Below the pieces are notes generated by a model that worked only from the letters and a program-made list of their open reading frames with translations, did no database searches and had not been told where the DNA came from. Made by a program: the position numbers and the translations under genes. From Bdellovibrio sp. CG10_big_fil_rev_8_21_14_0_10_47_8 (GTDB lineage Bacteria > Bdellovibrionota > Bdellovibrionia > Bdellovibrionales > Bdellovibrionaceae), in assembly GCA_002773975.1 (NCBI GenBank), contig PEZR01000192.1:1-7405 (forward strand): a stretch of DNA of 7,405 nucleotides, read 5' to 3'. How positions within the stretch are numbered: position 1 is the first letter of the stretch; the number at the start of each line of letters is the position of its first letter. This document shows, piece after piece, positions 1 to 6,132 of the stretch.

Positions 1-1512
1 CGCAAAGGCTCCGCCGTCTTGATTGTTCACGACAACGAAACCAACAGCACCGGCATCAAAGGCTCTTTTGGCCTTTTCAGCAAAGGTCACCTTACCTCGA
101 TCGATCAAAGCAACCTGTCCTTTGAGCTGAGCCACGAGCTCGGGTGAAAAATCTTGATCGGCAAGACCAACTTCCACCAAGCTTCCACTGACAGGTCCGG
201 CTTCCGCAACGGGTTTAGAAATGGAACCCTCAACAGCTTCAGTCAGTTTAGAACCCAAGGTCGGCGTCACGAACTCAACCGCATTGAATTGCCAATTGTG
301 AGGACCATCATCGATAGAGGCCGCAACAGAAATGGCCTCGTCAACAATGCTGGGCGCCCCGACAATGTTGTCCAAGTTTCCAGAATTTCCCGCAGAGGCC
401 ACCACAACGGTTCCGCCGTTGACAAGATTGCGAATGGCTTCGCTGTAAAGAACGTGGGGATTACCGTACGAGCTTCCCAAAGACATATTGATGACATCCA
501 TTTGATCGCTCAGATCGCCATCTCGATTGGGATCCGCAGAAAACTCAAGGCCCGCGATCACGACCGCATCACCGGTGGAACCCTCGGCCCCAAAAACTTT
601 GATCGCGTACAGTAAAGCACCAGGAGCAACACCTGAATAGGTCTCGACTCCGTCGCCCAACCCGGCCACTGTTCCAGCGACGTGGGTGCCATGCCCACCT
701 TCATCCAGAGGATTGTCATCTGGAACGGGAACGTGGTCCTTAAAATCTCCTGAATTCGAATCATAGGTGGTTCCTGCCAAATCAATTCCACCCGCTATTT
801 TGCCGGTTGGAAATGAGGAGTCTGCTTTCGAAGGCTCAATCGCTTTATAAGCATCCACAGTGCCGACACCGCCAAACATCGCATGGGTATAGTCAATCCC
901 CGTATCGATGATGCCGACCTTCATGCCCGTTCCATCAACGGCCACTTCGGATCCATCTGCTTGTCTGACCTTCAGTCCGTGGGTTTTTTCAGCTCCGATA
1001 AATTTGACCGAGTTTTTTTCGAAATTATTCGCGACAGCTGCGGCCAGAGGACCCACGTCCATGGTGACCGGACGACCGAAAGAACCCTCTTTTTCAACAT
1101 AGGCCACGTGAAGGTTGGCTTTGATTTTTTCCGCCAAAGACATGGGCGCTACGATGGCCAAGCCATTGAGAACCATGCGGTAACGAAACAGAATCCGAAT
1201 CTCCGAAGACATCTCTTTGAGATCCGCCACAGCCTTTGTTTGTTCATCGTCAACCTGCTTCGCAAGATCCGCATCGACAATGGTTTTGCCGTCTTGTTTT
1301 TTTGCCGAGCTCAACAGAGCTGGTGCCTTCAATTTGATCACCGCCACAAATTCTTTTTTATTGATCGGGCGATTGCTGACAATCCCCGCGTCGTCCCCGC
1401 CAAGTCTGACAAGGGTTGATGAGGCGTTTTTGGAAGAACTGCAGGCCGCCAAGCTTGTGGCAAAGACCAACAGGACCAAGGACTGGAGTCTTTTGAGATC
1501 AAATGCTTTCAT
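1..1512 (-). CDS. Vpr-like subtilisin-family (S8) lipoprotein protease, 3' end outside window
   Basis: Partial: 504 codons are read without a stop and the frame leaves the window at base 1. The N-terminus is a lipoprotein signal with lipobox LAAC (Cys24, followed by Ser), so the enzyme is probably anchored in the envelope. Residues about 45-165 resemble an inhibitor I9-type propeptide. The S8 domain follows: catalytic Asp203 in GIIDTG, His274 in GHGTHVAGT, and oxyanion Asn376 in SAGNSG, preceded by DVINMSLGS. From about residue 430 a PA-domain-like segment (ALIDRGKVTFAEKAKRA, then AGAVGFVVVNN) is inserted before the catalytic Ser, the order seen in Bacillus Vpr and lactocepin-type proteases. 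The GTSMA serine motif must lie beyond the left edge, so catalytic completeness cannot be judged. The start at 1512 has an AAGGGG ribosome site (1520-1525) 7 nt upstream. The gene diverges from the one at 1591. A role in extracellular protein degradation is inferred from the family; no natural substrate can be named. Confidence 0.93.
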   Translation of the reverse strand, partial: MKAFDLKRLQSLVLLVFATSLAACSSSKNASSTLVRLGGDDAGIVSNRPINKKEFVAVIKLKAPALLSSAKKQDGKTIVDADLAKQVDDEQTKAVADLKEMSSEIRILFRYRMVLNGLAIVAPMSLAEKIKANLHVAYVEKEGSFGRPVTMDVGPLAAAVANNFEKNSVKFIGAEKTHGLKVRQADGSEVAVDGTGMKVGIIDTGIDYTHAMFGGVGTVDAYKAIEPSKADSSFPTGKIAGGIDLAGTTYDSNSGDFKDHVPVPDDNPLDEGGHGTHVAGTVAGLGDGVETYSGVAPGALLYAIKVFGAEGSTGDAVVIAGLEFSADPNRDGDLSDQMDVINMSLGSSYGNPHVLYSEAIRNLVNGGTVVVASAGNSGNLDNIVGAPSIVDEAISVAASIDDGPHNWQFNAVEFVTPTLGSKLTEAVEGSISKPVAEAGPVSGSLVEVGLADQDFSPELVAQLKGQVALIDRGKVTFAEKAKRAFDAGAVGFVVVNNQDGGAFA

Positions 1513-1519
1513 GTGGGTT

Positions 1520-1525
1520 CCCCTT
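1520..1525 (-). promoter_or_regulatory. Ribosome binding site of the subtilase gene
   Basis: On the minus strand AAGGGG lies 7 nt before the ATG at 1512-1510. It supports this start, which also yields a complete lipoprotein signal peptide. Confidence 0.6.
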
Positions 1526-1590
1526 CGTTTCAGTCATACAACGAGCGGAAACTACTGGTGCTTCCGGTAAATTTCAAATAAAACTGAGTT

Positions 1591-2268
1591 ATGGGTGCTC
1601 TTAAATTTTGTATCTGCCCTTCAGTTCTTTCCCTCAAAAATTGCCGTGAAGCTTTTTCGAAATCTTTTCCAAGAAGTTCATGGTTGGCTCTGTTCGCCCT
1701 TCTTTTAATAAAATCTGTTGGTTATGCCTCACCAATGCCAGCCACAGGATCTTCGGCCTTGGTGGCCCCTCAGAATGGCTTGTTTCTAGCGATCCGCGGA
1801 TTTGAATTGAAAACAGAAAAAACAAATTGGATTTTCGCAACGCCCAAGACCGTAAAATTCCAAAACCAAGACTCTGACAACAAGGAGCCGTGGACAGATC
1901 TGGAATTACGAATGATCAAGCCAGATGTTGCGACCGCCAGTTTTTTTGTAAAAACCGATGTCTTGAAGGCCGATCTTTCGTTGGAAAACTATGCCAAACG
2001 ATGGATGAAAGACTATCCTCAATATGGATTTGAAATTCTTGGCACGAGAGCCTTTAGCCAAAATTCCACACGAGGACTGCTCATTGATCTCTTTCACCGA
2101 AAGAGCAACGAACAAGTGCGACAAGTGCTATTTTTAAAAGATCGGCAGGCCGTGATAATGACCTGCAAGGACACCAAAACAAGTTTCAATAAAACTCTCT
2201 CGGACTGCAATCAGGTGGTCAAATCTTTCGCTTGGACAGCAGCCGAGCCGCCAACGCTGAAACAATAA
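1591..2268 (+). CDS. Hypothetical secreted protein, possible DcrB/PsbP-like fold
   Basis: Not recognised with certainty. The 225-aa protein has a long basic n-region (about 31 residues), then a hydrophobic stretch (WLALFALLLI, about 32-41) ending at VGYA/SP near residue 46, which looks like a Sec signal peptidase I site. The mature part is a small alpha/beta-looking domain. The pattern of an N-terminal GFEL strand, an amphipathic LENYAKRW helix, a late VLFLKDRQAVIMTC strand pair and a final helix ending VVKSFAW resembles DcrB/PsbP-like (DUF1795-type) domains; this is inference from pattern only. Two cysteines (in VIMTCKD and SDCNQ) could form a disulfide after export. The ATG at 1591 follows an in-frame TGA directly (1585-1587) and is the first possible ATG, but it has no clear Shine-Dalgarno site. 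It sits 78 bp from the divergent protease start and converges with the helicase gene. Moderate GC and intact frame suggest a resident gene. Confidence 0.8.
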   Translation: MGALKFCICPSVLSLKNCREAFSKSFPRSSWLALFALLLIKSVGYASPMPATGSSALVAPQNGLFLAIRGFELKTEKTNWIFATPKTVKFQNQDSDNKEPWTDLELRMIKPDVATASFFVKTDVLKADLSLENYAKRWMKDYPQYGFEILGTRAFSQNSTRGLLIDLFHRKSNEQVRQVLFLKDRQAVIMTCKDTKTSFNKTLSDCNQVVKSFAWTAAEPPTLKQ

Positions 2269-2269
2269 A

Positions 2270-2286
2270 CGGCCTGATTCAGGCCG
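2270..2286 (-). terminator. Hairpin terminator between convergent genes, best for the helicase transcript
   Basis: A 7-bp GC-rich stem (CGGCCTG pairing with CAGGCCG) with a 3-nt loop starts 2 nt after the stop codon at 2266-2268. Read on the minus strand it is followed by TTTATTGTTTC, a U-rich tract, and it lies 30 nt past the helicase stop codon, so it fits an intrinsic terminator for that transcript. On the plus strand there is no U-tract after the stem, so function in that direction is less certain. Confidence 0.65.
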
Positions 2287-2316
2287 CTATGAAATTCAAA
2301 CACTCTTTGAACTGAC

Positions 2317-4020
2317 TTATCCCAAAATTTTCTTAAAAAATCCCGAGACCTTTTTCAAAACTCCGCCCGCTGGAGGAGGAGATTTTGGATGCGGCTTACG
2401 ATGTTGCGACGACTTGGAAGCATGCCGCTTATGAGCGTGCTCTTTGTTGTGAGTCTTTTTGAAATTGGCGTCTTTCCCCGCCGGCGCCCCATTGCCATTC
2501 GCAGAAGCTCCGCCAGAATTTGATCGAGGATGTCGCTTTGGACCTTGTCCCTGACGAGAAGGCCCGCCCGAGGCATGAGCCCCTGAGCCCGTTCGCGCAG
2601 GACGGTCTCCCCTCGCTTCGCCCCCAGGACCACGGTTGTCTCCGGATCGATAATCCCTGCGAGGGCCACTGCGACCACCATCTCGACGAGGACCTCGGTC
2701 TCCACCACCACGTGGGCCACCACGAGAGTCTCCGCCCCTTGGGGGACGTCCACCCTGGGATCTTCCACCACCGCCACCATCTCGTGGTCGTGAGTAGACA
2801 CCGTCTTCTTGCATTCGCTTAGCATCTCGAACCAGTTCAGCGTCTTCGATCCAGCCAATGGGGAGTTTGTGTTTCAAATAATCTTCAACCCGACTCAAGG
2901 ATTCGACATCCCGGTCGCTCACCAATGAAAAGGCCGTCCCCTCGGTCCCAGCTCGGCCGGTACGACCGATGCGATGGACATAGGATTCAGCATCCTGAGG
3001 CATTTCAAAGTTGATCACCATATCGACGCCCTTGATGTCCAAGCCACGAGCAGCTACATCAGTAGCGACAAGAATATTTTTTTCATTCTCGGCCTTGAAT
3101 TGCTCCATCACTCGGTTTCGCTGAGCCTGGGTCAGAAGACTCGAGATCGCGACAGCCGGAACACCGTTGTCGGTCAAAAATCGAGCGATCTTTTCAACAT
3201 TAAATTTAAAATTGCTAAAAATAATGGCCTGTTTGGGGTTGTGTTTTCTGAGCAAAGACAGCAGATACATCGGCTTTTCTTCGTTGCCGACATGAAAGAT
3301 TTCGTCTTTCACATTCTCGGCTTTGGCCTGATCACGACTGACGTCGATCTCTAAGGGCTCAGCACCAAATTGATAAGCGGTATTGAGAACTTCAAAATTC
3401 AAGGTGGCACTGAAAACCAGAAACTGTCGCTCTCGGGGAACACGCGACAAAATATATTTCATGTCATCTTTGAAACCCATATCGAACATACGATCGGCCT
3501 CGTCAAAAACGATGGCTCGCACCTGTTTGAGATCTACAATGTGCTCTTTATAAAGATCAATCAATCGACCGGGGGTCGCGACCACAAATTCAACGCCGTT
3601 TCTGAGGCCTTCTTTTTGTTTGTCGTAACCTGTCCCACCATAGATAGAAACTCCACGCAAACCAGAGCCCTGACCAAATTTCACAATGTTCTCGTGAACT
3701 TGTTCTGCCAGCTCGCGGGTAGGGACCAAAATCAAAACATAGTTCAAAGGGCGCCAGTCATGAAAAGATCTTTTTTGAATCTCTGCTCTTTTTTCTTCCG
3801 GCAAAGACTCGAGCTTGATTTGACCTTTTAAAATTCGATCCATCAAAGGAATGACAAACGCGGCCGTCTTTCCGGTTCCGGTTTGCGCAAGGCCTGCGAC
3901 ATCTCGCCCCTCCAGGACCGGGGGAATGCTGAGCACTTGAATCGGTGTGCATTCAGTGTATCCGAGTTGTACGATTGAAGATGAGAGACTTGGTTCCAGT
4001 TGCAATTCAGCGAAGTTCAT
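2317..4020 (-). CDS. rhlE: RhlE-type DEAD-box ATP-dependent RNA helicase with RGG tail
   Basis: A 567-aa cytoplasmic RNA helicase that would use ATP to unwind or remodel RNA duplexes. All core motifs are visible: Q motif (GYTECTPIQ, 20-28), motif I AQTGTGKT (45-52), Ia PTRELA (100-105), TPGR (149-152), DEAD (173-176), SAT (204-206), ATDVAARGLD (319-328) and HRIGRTGR (349-356). The motif I to Ia interval is longer than I recall for E. coli RhlE (residues 65-93 are an extra charged loop), and the HG usually found before motif V is SS here (293-294). Residues about 411-505 are Gly/Arg-rich with RGG and GGR triplets, about 525-547 are His/Lys-rich, and the protein ends in a basic amphipathic segment after three prolines. 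Start chosen at 4020 (MNFAELQLEPSL), matching the family N-terminus; the upstream ATG at 4116 would overlap the hydrolase gene by 80 bases and adds unrelated residues. No strong Shine-Dalgarno is seen, so coupling to the hydrolase gene 16 nt upstream is plausible. Assignment to RhlE rather than a sister subfamily is likely but not certain. Confidence 0.93.
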   Translation of the reverse strand: MNFAELQLEPSLSSSIVQLGYTECTPIQVLSIPPVLEGRDVAGLAQTGTGKTAAFVIPLMDRILKGQIKLESLPEEKRAEIQKRSFHDWRPLNYVLILVPTRELAEQVHENIVKFGQGSGLRGVSIYGGTGYDKQKEGLRNGVEFVVATPGRLIDLYKEHIVDLKQVRAIVFDEADRMFDMGFKDDMKYILSRVPRERQFLVFSATLNFEVLNTAYQFGAEPLEIDVSRDQAKAENVKDEIFHVGNEEKPMYLLSLLRKHNPKQAIIFSNFKFNVEKIARFLTDNGVPAVAISSLLTQAQRNRVMEQFKAENEKNILVATDVAARGLDIKGVDMVINFEMPQDAESYVHRIGRTGRAGTEGTAFSLVSDRDVESLSRVEDYLKHKLPIGWIEDAELVRDAKRMQEDGVYSRPRDGGGGGRSQGGRPPRGGDSRGGPRGGGDRGPRRDGGRSGPRRDYRSGDNRGPGGEARGDRPARTGSGAHASGGPSRQGQGPKRHPRSNSGGASANGNGAPAGKDANFKKTHNKEHAHKRHASKSSQHRKPHPKSPPPAGGVLKKVSGFFKKILG

Positions 4021-4036
4021 AAGGGCCCAAACTAGC

Positions 4037-4861
4037 TTAAGATCGCAGCCCTGTAAACTTTCGAATGACTTCGAGAAACTGATCGGACTGATCTGAGTGA
4101 ACCCAATGCCCTGCATTAGGAATTTCCACGCCCTCTACTCGAGGATTGGCGAGCTTCATTTTCTCGAAAATCTCTCGTGAGAGCTCCTTAGAATCCTGAC
4201 CTCGAACAATCAGGGTTGGCATCGGTAAGGCCCTAAAAGCATCCCACTGATCATTGGCCCGGCCTTGAACCACAGTGTCGATGATGGCCTGCTTAGAAAA
4301 TCGCCAGTCTGCGGAGCCATCGGGCTGCTCTTGAATGTTCGAGTAAAAATAGGCCCCCAAAGTTTCTGGATTCTCCACTCGCCCTTTGACCAAGGGTTTG
4401 AACTGATTCATGAAAAACTCTTTTGCTTGGAGTTTATTGGCAAAAGGTGTCGGCACCACATCAAGCAGCCAGCGATAATAATCCGGCGCCGAAGCCACGC
4501 CCTCGGGTCCCATGTCCTCAATCACCAGTCTTTCCACTTTTTCGGGAAATTTGTGCGCGAAGGCCAACGCGTTTCGTCCGCCCATGGAGTGGCCGACCAA
4601 AATGATGCGATCCCAGCCCAGCTCTTGCAGAATCAAGTACAAATCATCAGCATAATCATCTGGCGCATAGCCGGTCAGAGGCTTCCATGACTTTCCGTGA
4701 CCCCGCTGATCAAAAATCAAAATACGCTCGGTGTCTTGCAAGCCAGTGGCGATCTTGCGCCAATTCAGGCCATATCCCATCAGTCCATGCAGAAAGACCC
4801 AGCAGCGTCCTGACTCGACCCCCAGCAATTGATAATTGAATTGAGACAGATATGATGACAT
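4037..4861 (-). CDS. Alpha/beta hydrolase (YbfF/ABHD11-like group)
   Basis: A 274-aa alpha/beta-hydrolase-fold protein, full length for the family, with no signal peptide and so probably cytoplasmic. Visible features are the oxyanion HGLMGYGLNW (25-34), FDQRGHGKS (50-58), the nucleophile elbow GHSMGG with Ser92, a likely acid Asp223 in VRGQDS, and the catalytic His252 in AGHWVHSD. A cap region lies at about 120-205. These residues predict esterase, thioesterase or similar hydrolase activity; the natural substrate cannot be read from the sequence. The overall motif style resembles the small YbfF/ABHD11-type esterases, a tentative comparison. The helicase gene follows after 16 nt on the same strand, so the two are probably cotranscribed. 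The start is 15 bp from the divergent PcnB-type gene; only a weak purine-rich AGAAAG precedes it. Its first codons also carry the predicted promoter of that divergent gene. Confidence 0.92.
   Translation of the reverse strand: MSSYLSQFNYQLLGVESGRCWVFLHGLMGYGLNWRKIATGLQDTERILIFDQRGHGKSWKPLTGYAPDDYADDLYLILQELGWDRIILVGHSMGGRNALAFAHKFPEKVERLVIEDMGPEGVASAPDYYRWLLDVVPTPFANKLQAKEFFMNQFKPLVKGRVENPETLGAYFYSNIQEQPDGSADWRFSKQAIIDTVVQGRANDQWDAFRALPMPTLIVRGQDSKELSREIFEKMKLANPRVEGVEIPNAGHWVHSDQSDQFLEVIRKFTGLRS
4829..4856 (+). promoter_or_regulatory. Predicted sigma70-type promoter for the PcnB-type gene, inside the hydrolase CDS
   Basis: On the plus strand TTGATA (4829-4834) and TATGAT (4851-4856) are separated by 16 bp, each matching 5 of 6 consensus bases. 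Transcription would start near 4863-4864, giving a 5' leader of only about 13 nt before the ATG at 4877. The promoter overlaps codons near the start of the divergent hydrolase gene. Found by eye; not experimentally supported. Confidence 0.55.
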
Positions 4862-4876
4862 AACAGTTCTTTCTGT

Positions 4877-6055
4877 ATGTTAGAAATTAAGCAAAAACCT
4901 CGCCTGCATGCAAGTTGGATTGATCCCAACGCCAAAGAAATTGTTCAAGCTCTGCAAAGAAGTGGCTTCACGACGTATTTGGTGGGTGGGTGCGTGCGCG
5001 ATCTGCTCGCAGGAATTCACCCCAAAGACTTTGATATCGCCACCAATGCGGAACCCAACCAGGTCAAAAGAAAAGTCTGGGGCAGTTATGTCATTGGTCG
5101 CCGATTTCGTTTGGTCTTGGTGAAACGTGGAGATCAACAATACGAAGTCGCCACTTTTCGTCGCGAGGGCACCCAAGAAGATCTGGATACTTTGCAACAA
5201 AACGCAGAGGCCGAAGAAAACGATGCCCCCGCATCAGCGGATAATTTTTTTGGAACCCCAGAACAAGATGCCATTCGCCGGGATTTTACCATCAACGCTC
5301 TTTTCTATGATCCGATCAAAGACGAGTTGATTGATTATTGCCATGGCATGAAGGACATCGAGTCCCGCACTCTGCGGATGATTGGCGATCCCGCTGAGCG
5401 CATCAAAGAAGATCCGATCCGCAGCCTGAGAGCGATTCGTCTGACGCATAAATTGGGATTTCAAATCGAACCCACTCTGCGCCAAGCGATTCACGACAAT
5501 GCGGCCGAGGTCGCCAGATCAGTTCTGCCAAGACGACGAGAAGAGTATTTGAAATTTCTGCGTCTTAAGGACCCCGTACCGGCCTGGATGGAGATGTATG
5601 ATCTGGGTTTGATCGAGCACTGTCTGCCGAGCCTTGTCCCCGTCTTCTCTGATCCTGAACGTCGAGATGTTTTCTTGAGTTATATTCAAAGATTAAATGA
5701 AATCTGCGTCGATACTGGCCAGCCCACGCAACTGCTGGCGCCTTTCGTTCTGGGATATATTCGTGCGATGGATGGGCATCCTCAGTTCAAAACTCTGCTC
5801 GAGAGTTTACTCAAAGATGAGCTGATGATGTTTAAAGCCGAGCAGGCCGTGGTGATGGGCGCGATTGATCTGATGTCACAACTCCCAGACACCGAATCCT
5901 TCCTGCGCAGAGGGCACCGCCGCCAGGTCGCCTTTCTACGCAATGAGATGCTTCCCATGACGCTTAGAATGGCCAAAGTGGATTGCCTGATTTCAGGAGC
6001 TCAATACAGCTTCTGGGTGTCCCAGCTGAACCGTCTTTTTGATCCCCAAGCCTAG
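4877..6055 (+). CDS. pcnB: Poly(A) polymerase / tRNA nucleotidyltransferase family protein, PcnB type
   Basis: A 392-aa class II nucleotidyltransferase. Residues 35-46 (LVGGCVRDLLAG) and KDFDIATNA with Asp51 and Asp53 form the metal-binding active site, with Glu90 in YEVATFR the likely third carboxylate. RRDFTINAL (134-142) and ERIKEDPIRSLRAIR (174-188) are the next conserved blocks, followed by the helical C-terminal body. The GRRFRL segment (74-79) is the signature I associate with bacterial PAP I (PcnB), which adds 3' poly(A) tails that promote RNA decay, rather than with CCA-adding enzymes. The two are closely related, so CCA-adding activity remains possible. The protein is shorter than E. 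coli PcnB (about 465 aa) and lacks an Arg-rich C-terminal tail. There is no clear Shine-Dalgarno site before the ATG; together with the promoter at 4829-4856 this suggests a very short leader. It lies head to head with the hydrolase-helicase pair and converges with the gene at 6133. Confidence 0.9.
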   Translation: MLEIKQKPRLHASWIDPNAKEIVQALQRSGFTTYLVGGCVRDLLAGIHPKDFDIATNAEPNQVKRKVWGSYVIGRRFRLVLVKRGDQQYEVATFRREGTQEDLDTLQQNAEAEENDAPASADNFFGTPEQDAIRRDFTINALFYDPIKDELIDYCHGMKDIESRTLRMIGDPAERIKEDPIRSLRAIRLTHKLGFQIEPTLRQAIHDNAAEVARSVLPRRREEYLKFLRLKDPVPAWMEMYDLGLIEHCLPSLVPVFSDPERRDVFLSYIQRLNEICVDTGQPTQLLAPFVLGYIRAMDGHPQFKTLLESLLKDELMMFKAEQAVVMGAIDLMSQLPDTESFLRRGHRRQVAFLRNEMLPMTLRMAKVDCLISGAQYSFWVSQLNRLFDPQA

Positions 6056-6132
6056 GGAAAATCGGTCAGCATAGTATCTGAACTCTTCCCAATTTTTACT
6101 AACTAGAGAGCGCTTTAACAATAGTGTGGGAC
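6056..6132. other. Short convergent intergenic region, no clear terminator
   Basis: These 77 bases separate the stop of the PcnB-type gene from the stop of the minus-strand lipoprotein gene. There is a T-run near 6090-6105 and a tiny AGCGCT palindrome near 6113, but no convincing stem with a U-tract for either strand. GC content falls visibly from here rightward. Confidence 0.5.

Noticed and set aside
154..1570. Several plus-strand open frames (for example 154-615, 883-1419 and 1217-1570)
   Set aside because: They lie antisense to a continuous 504-codon subtilase reading frame with all expected motifs; their translations show no recognisable domain and have the look of shadow frames.
1680..1686. 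ATG at 1680 or TTG at 1684 as the start of the 225-aa secreted protein
   Set aside because: The ATG is out of frame, and the TTG would remove all positive charge before the hydrophobic core and so spoil the signal peptide.
2355..2858. Minus-strand 167-aa frame inside the helicase tail, and the plus-strand frame at 2520-2822
   Set aside because: They are shifted or antisense readings of the GC-rich RGG-coding stretch; the Val/Glu- or His-rich composition is a by-product of that repeat.
4021..4116. Upstream start giving a 599-aa helicase
   Set aside because: The extra 32 residues are the hydrolase C-terminal region read in another frame, and helicases of this family begin at or near MNF/MSF followed by the Q-motif region.
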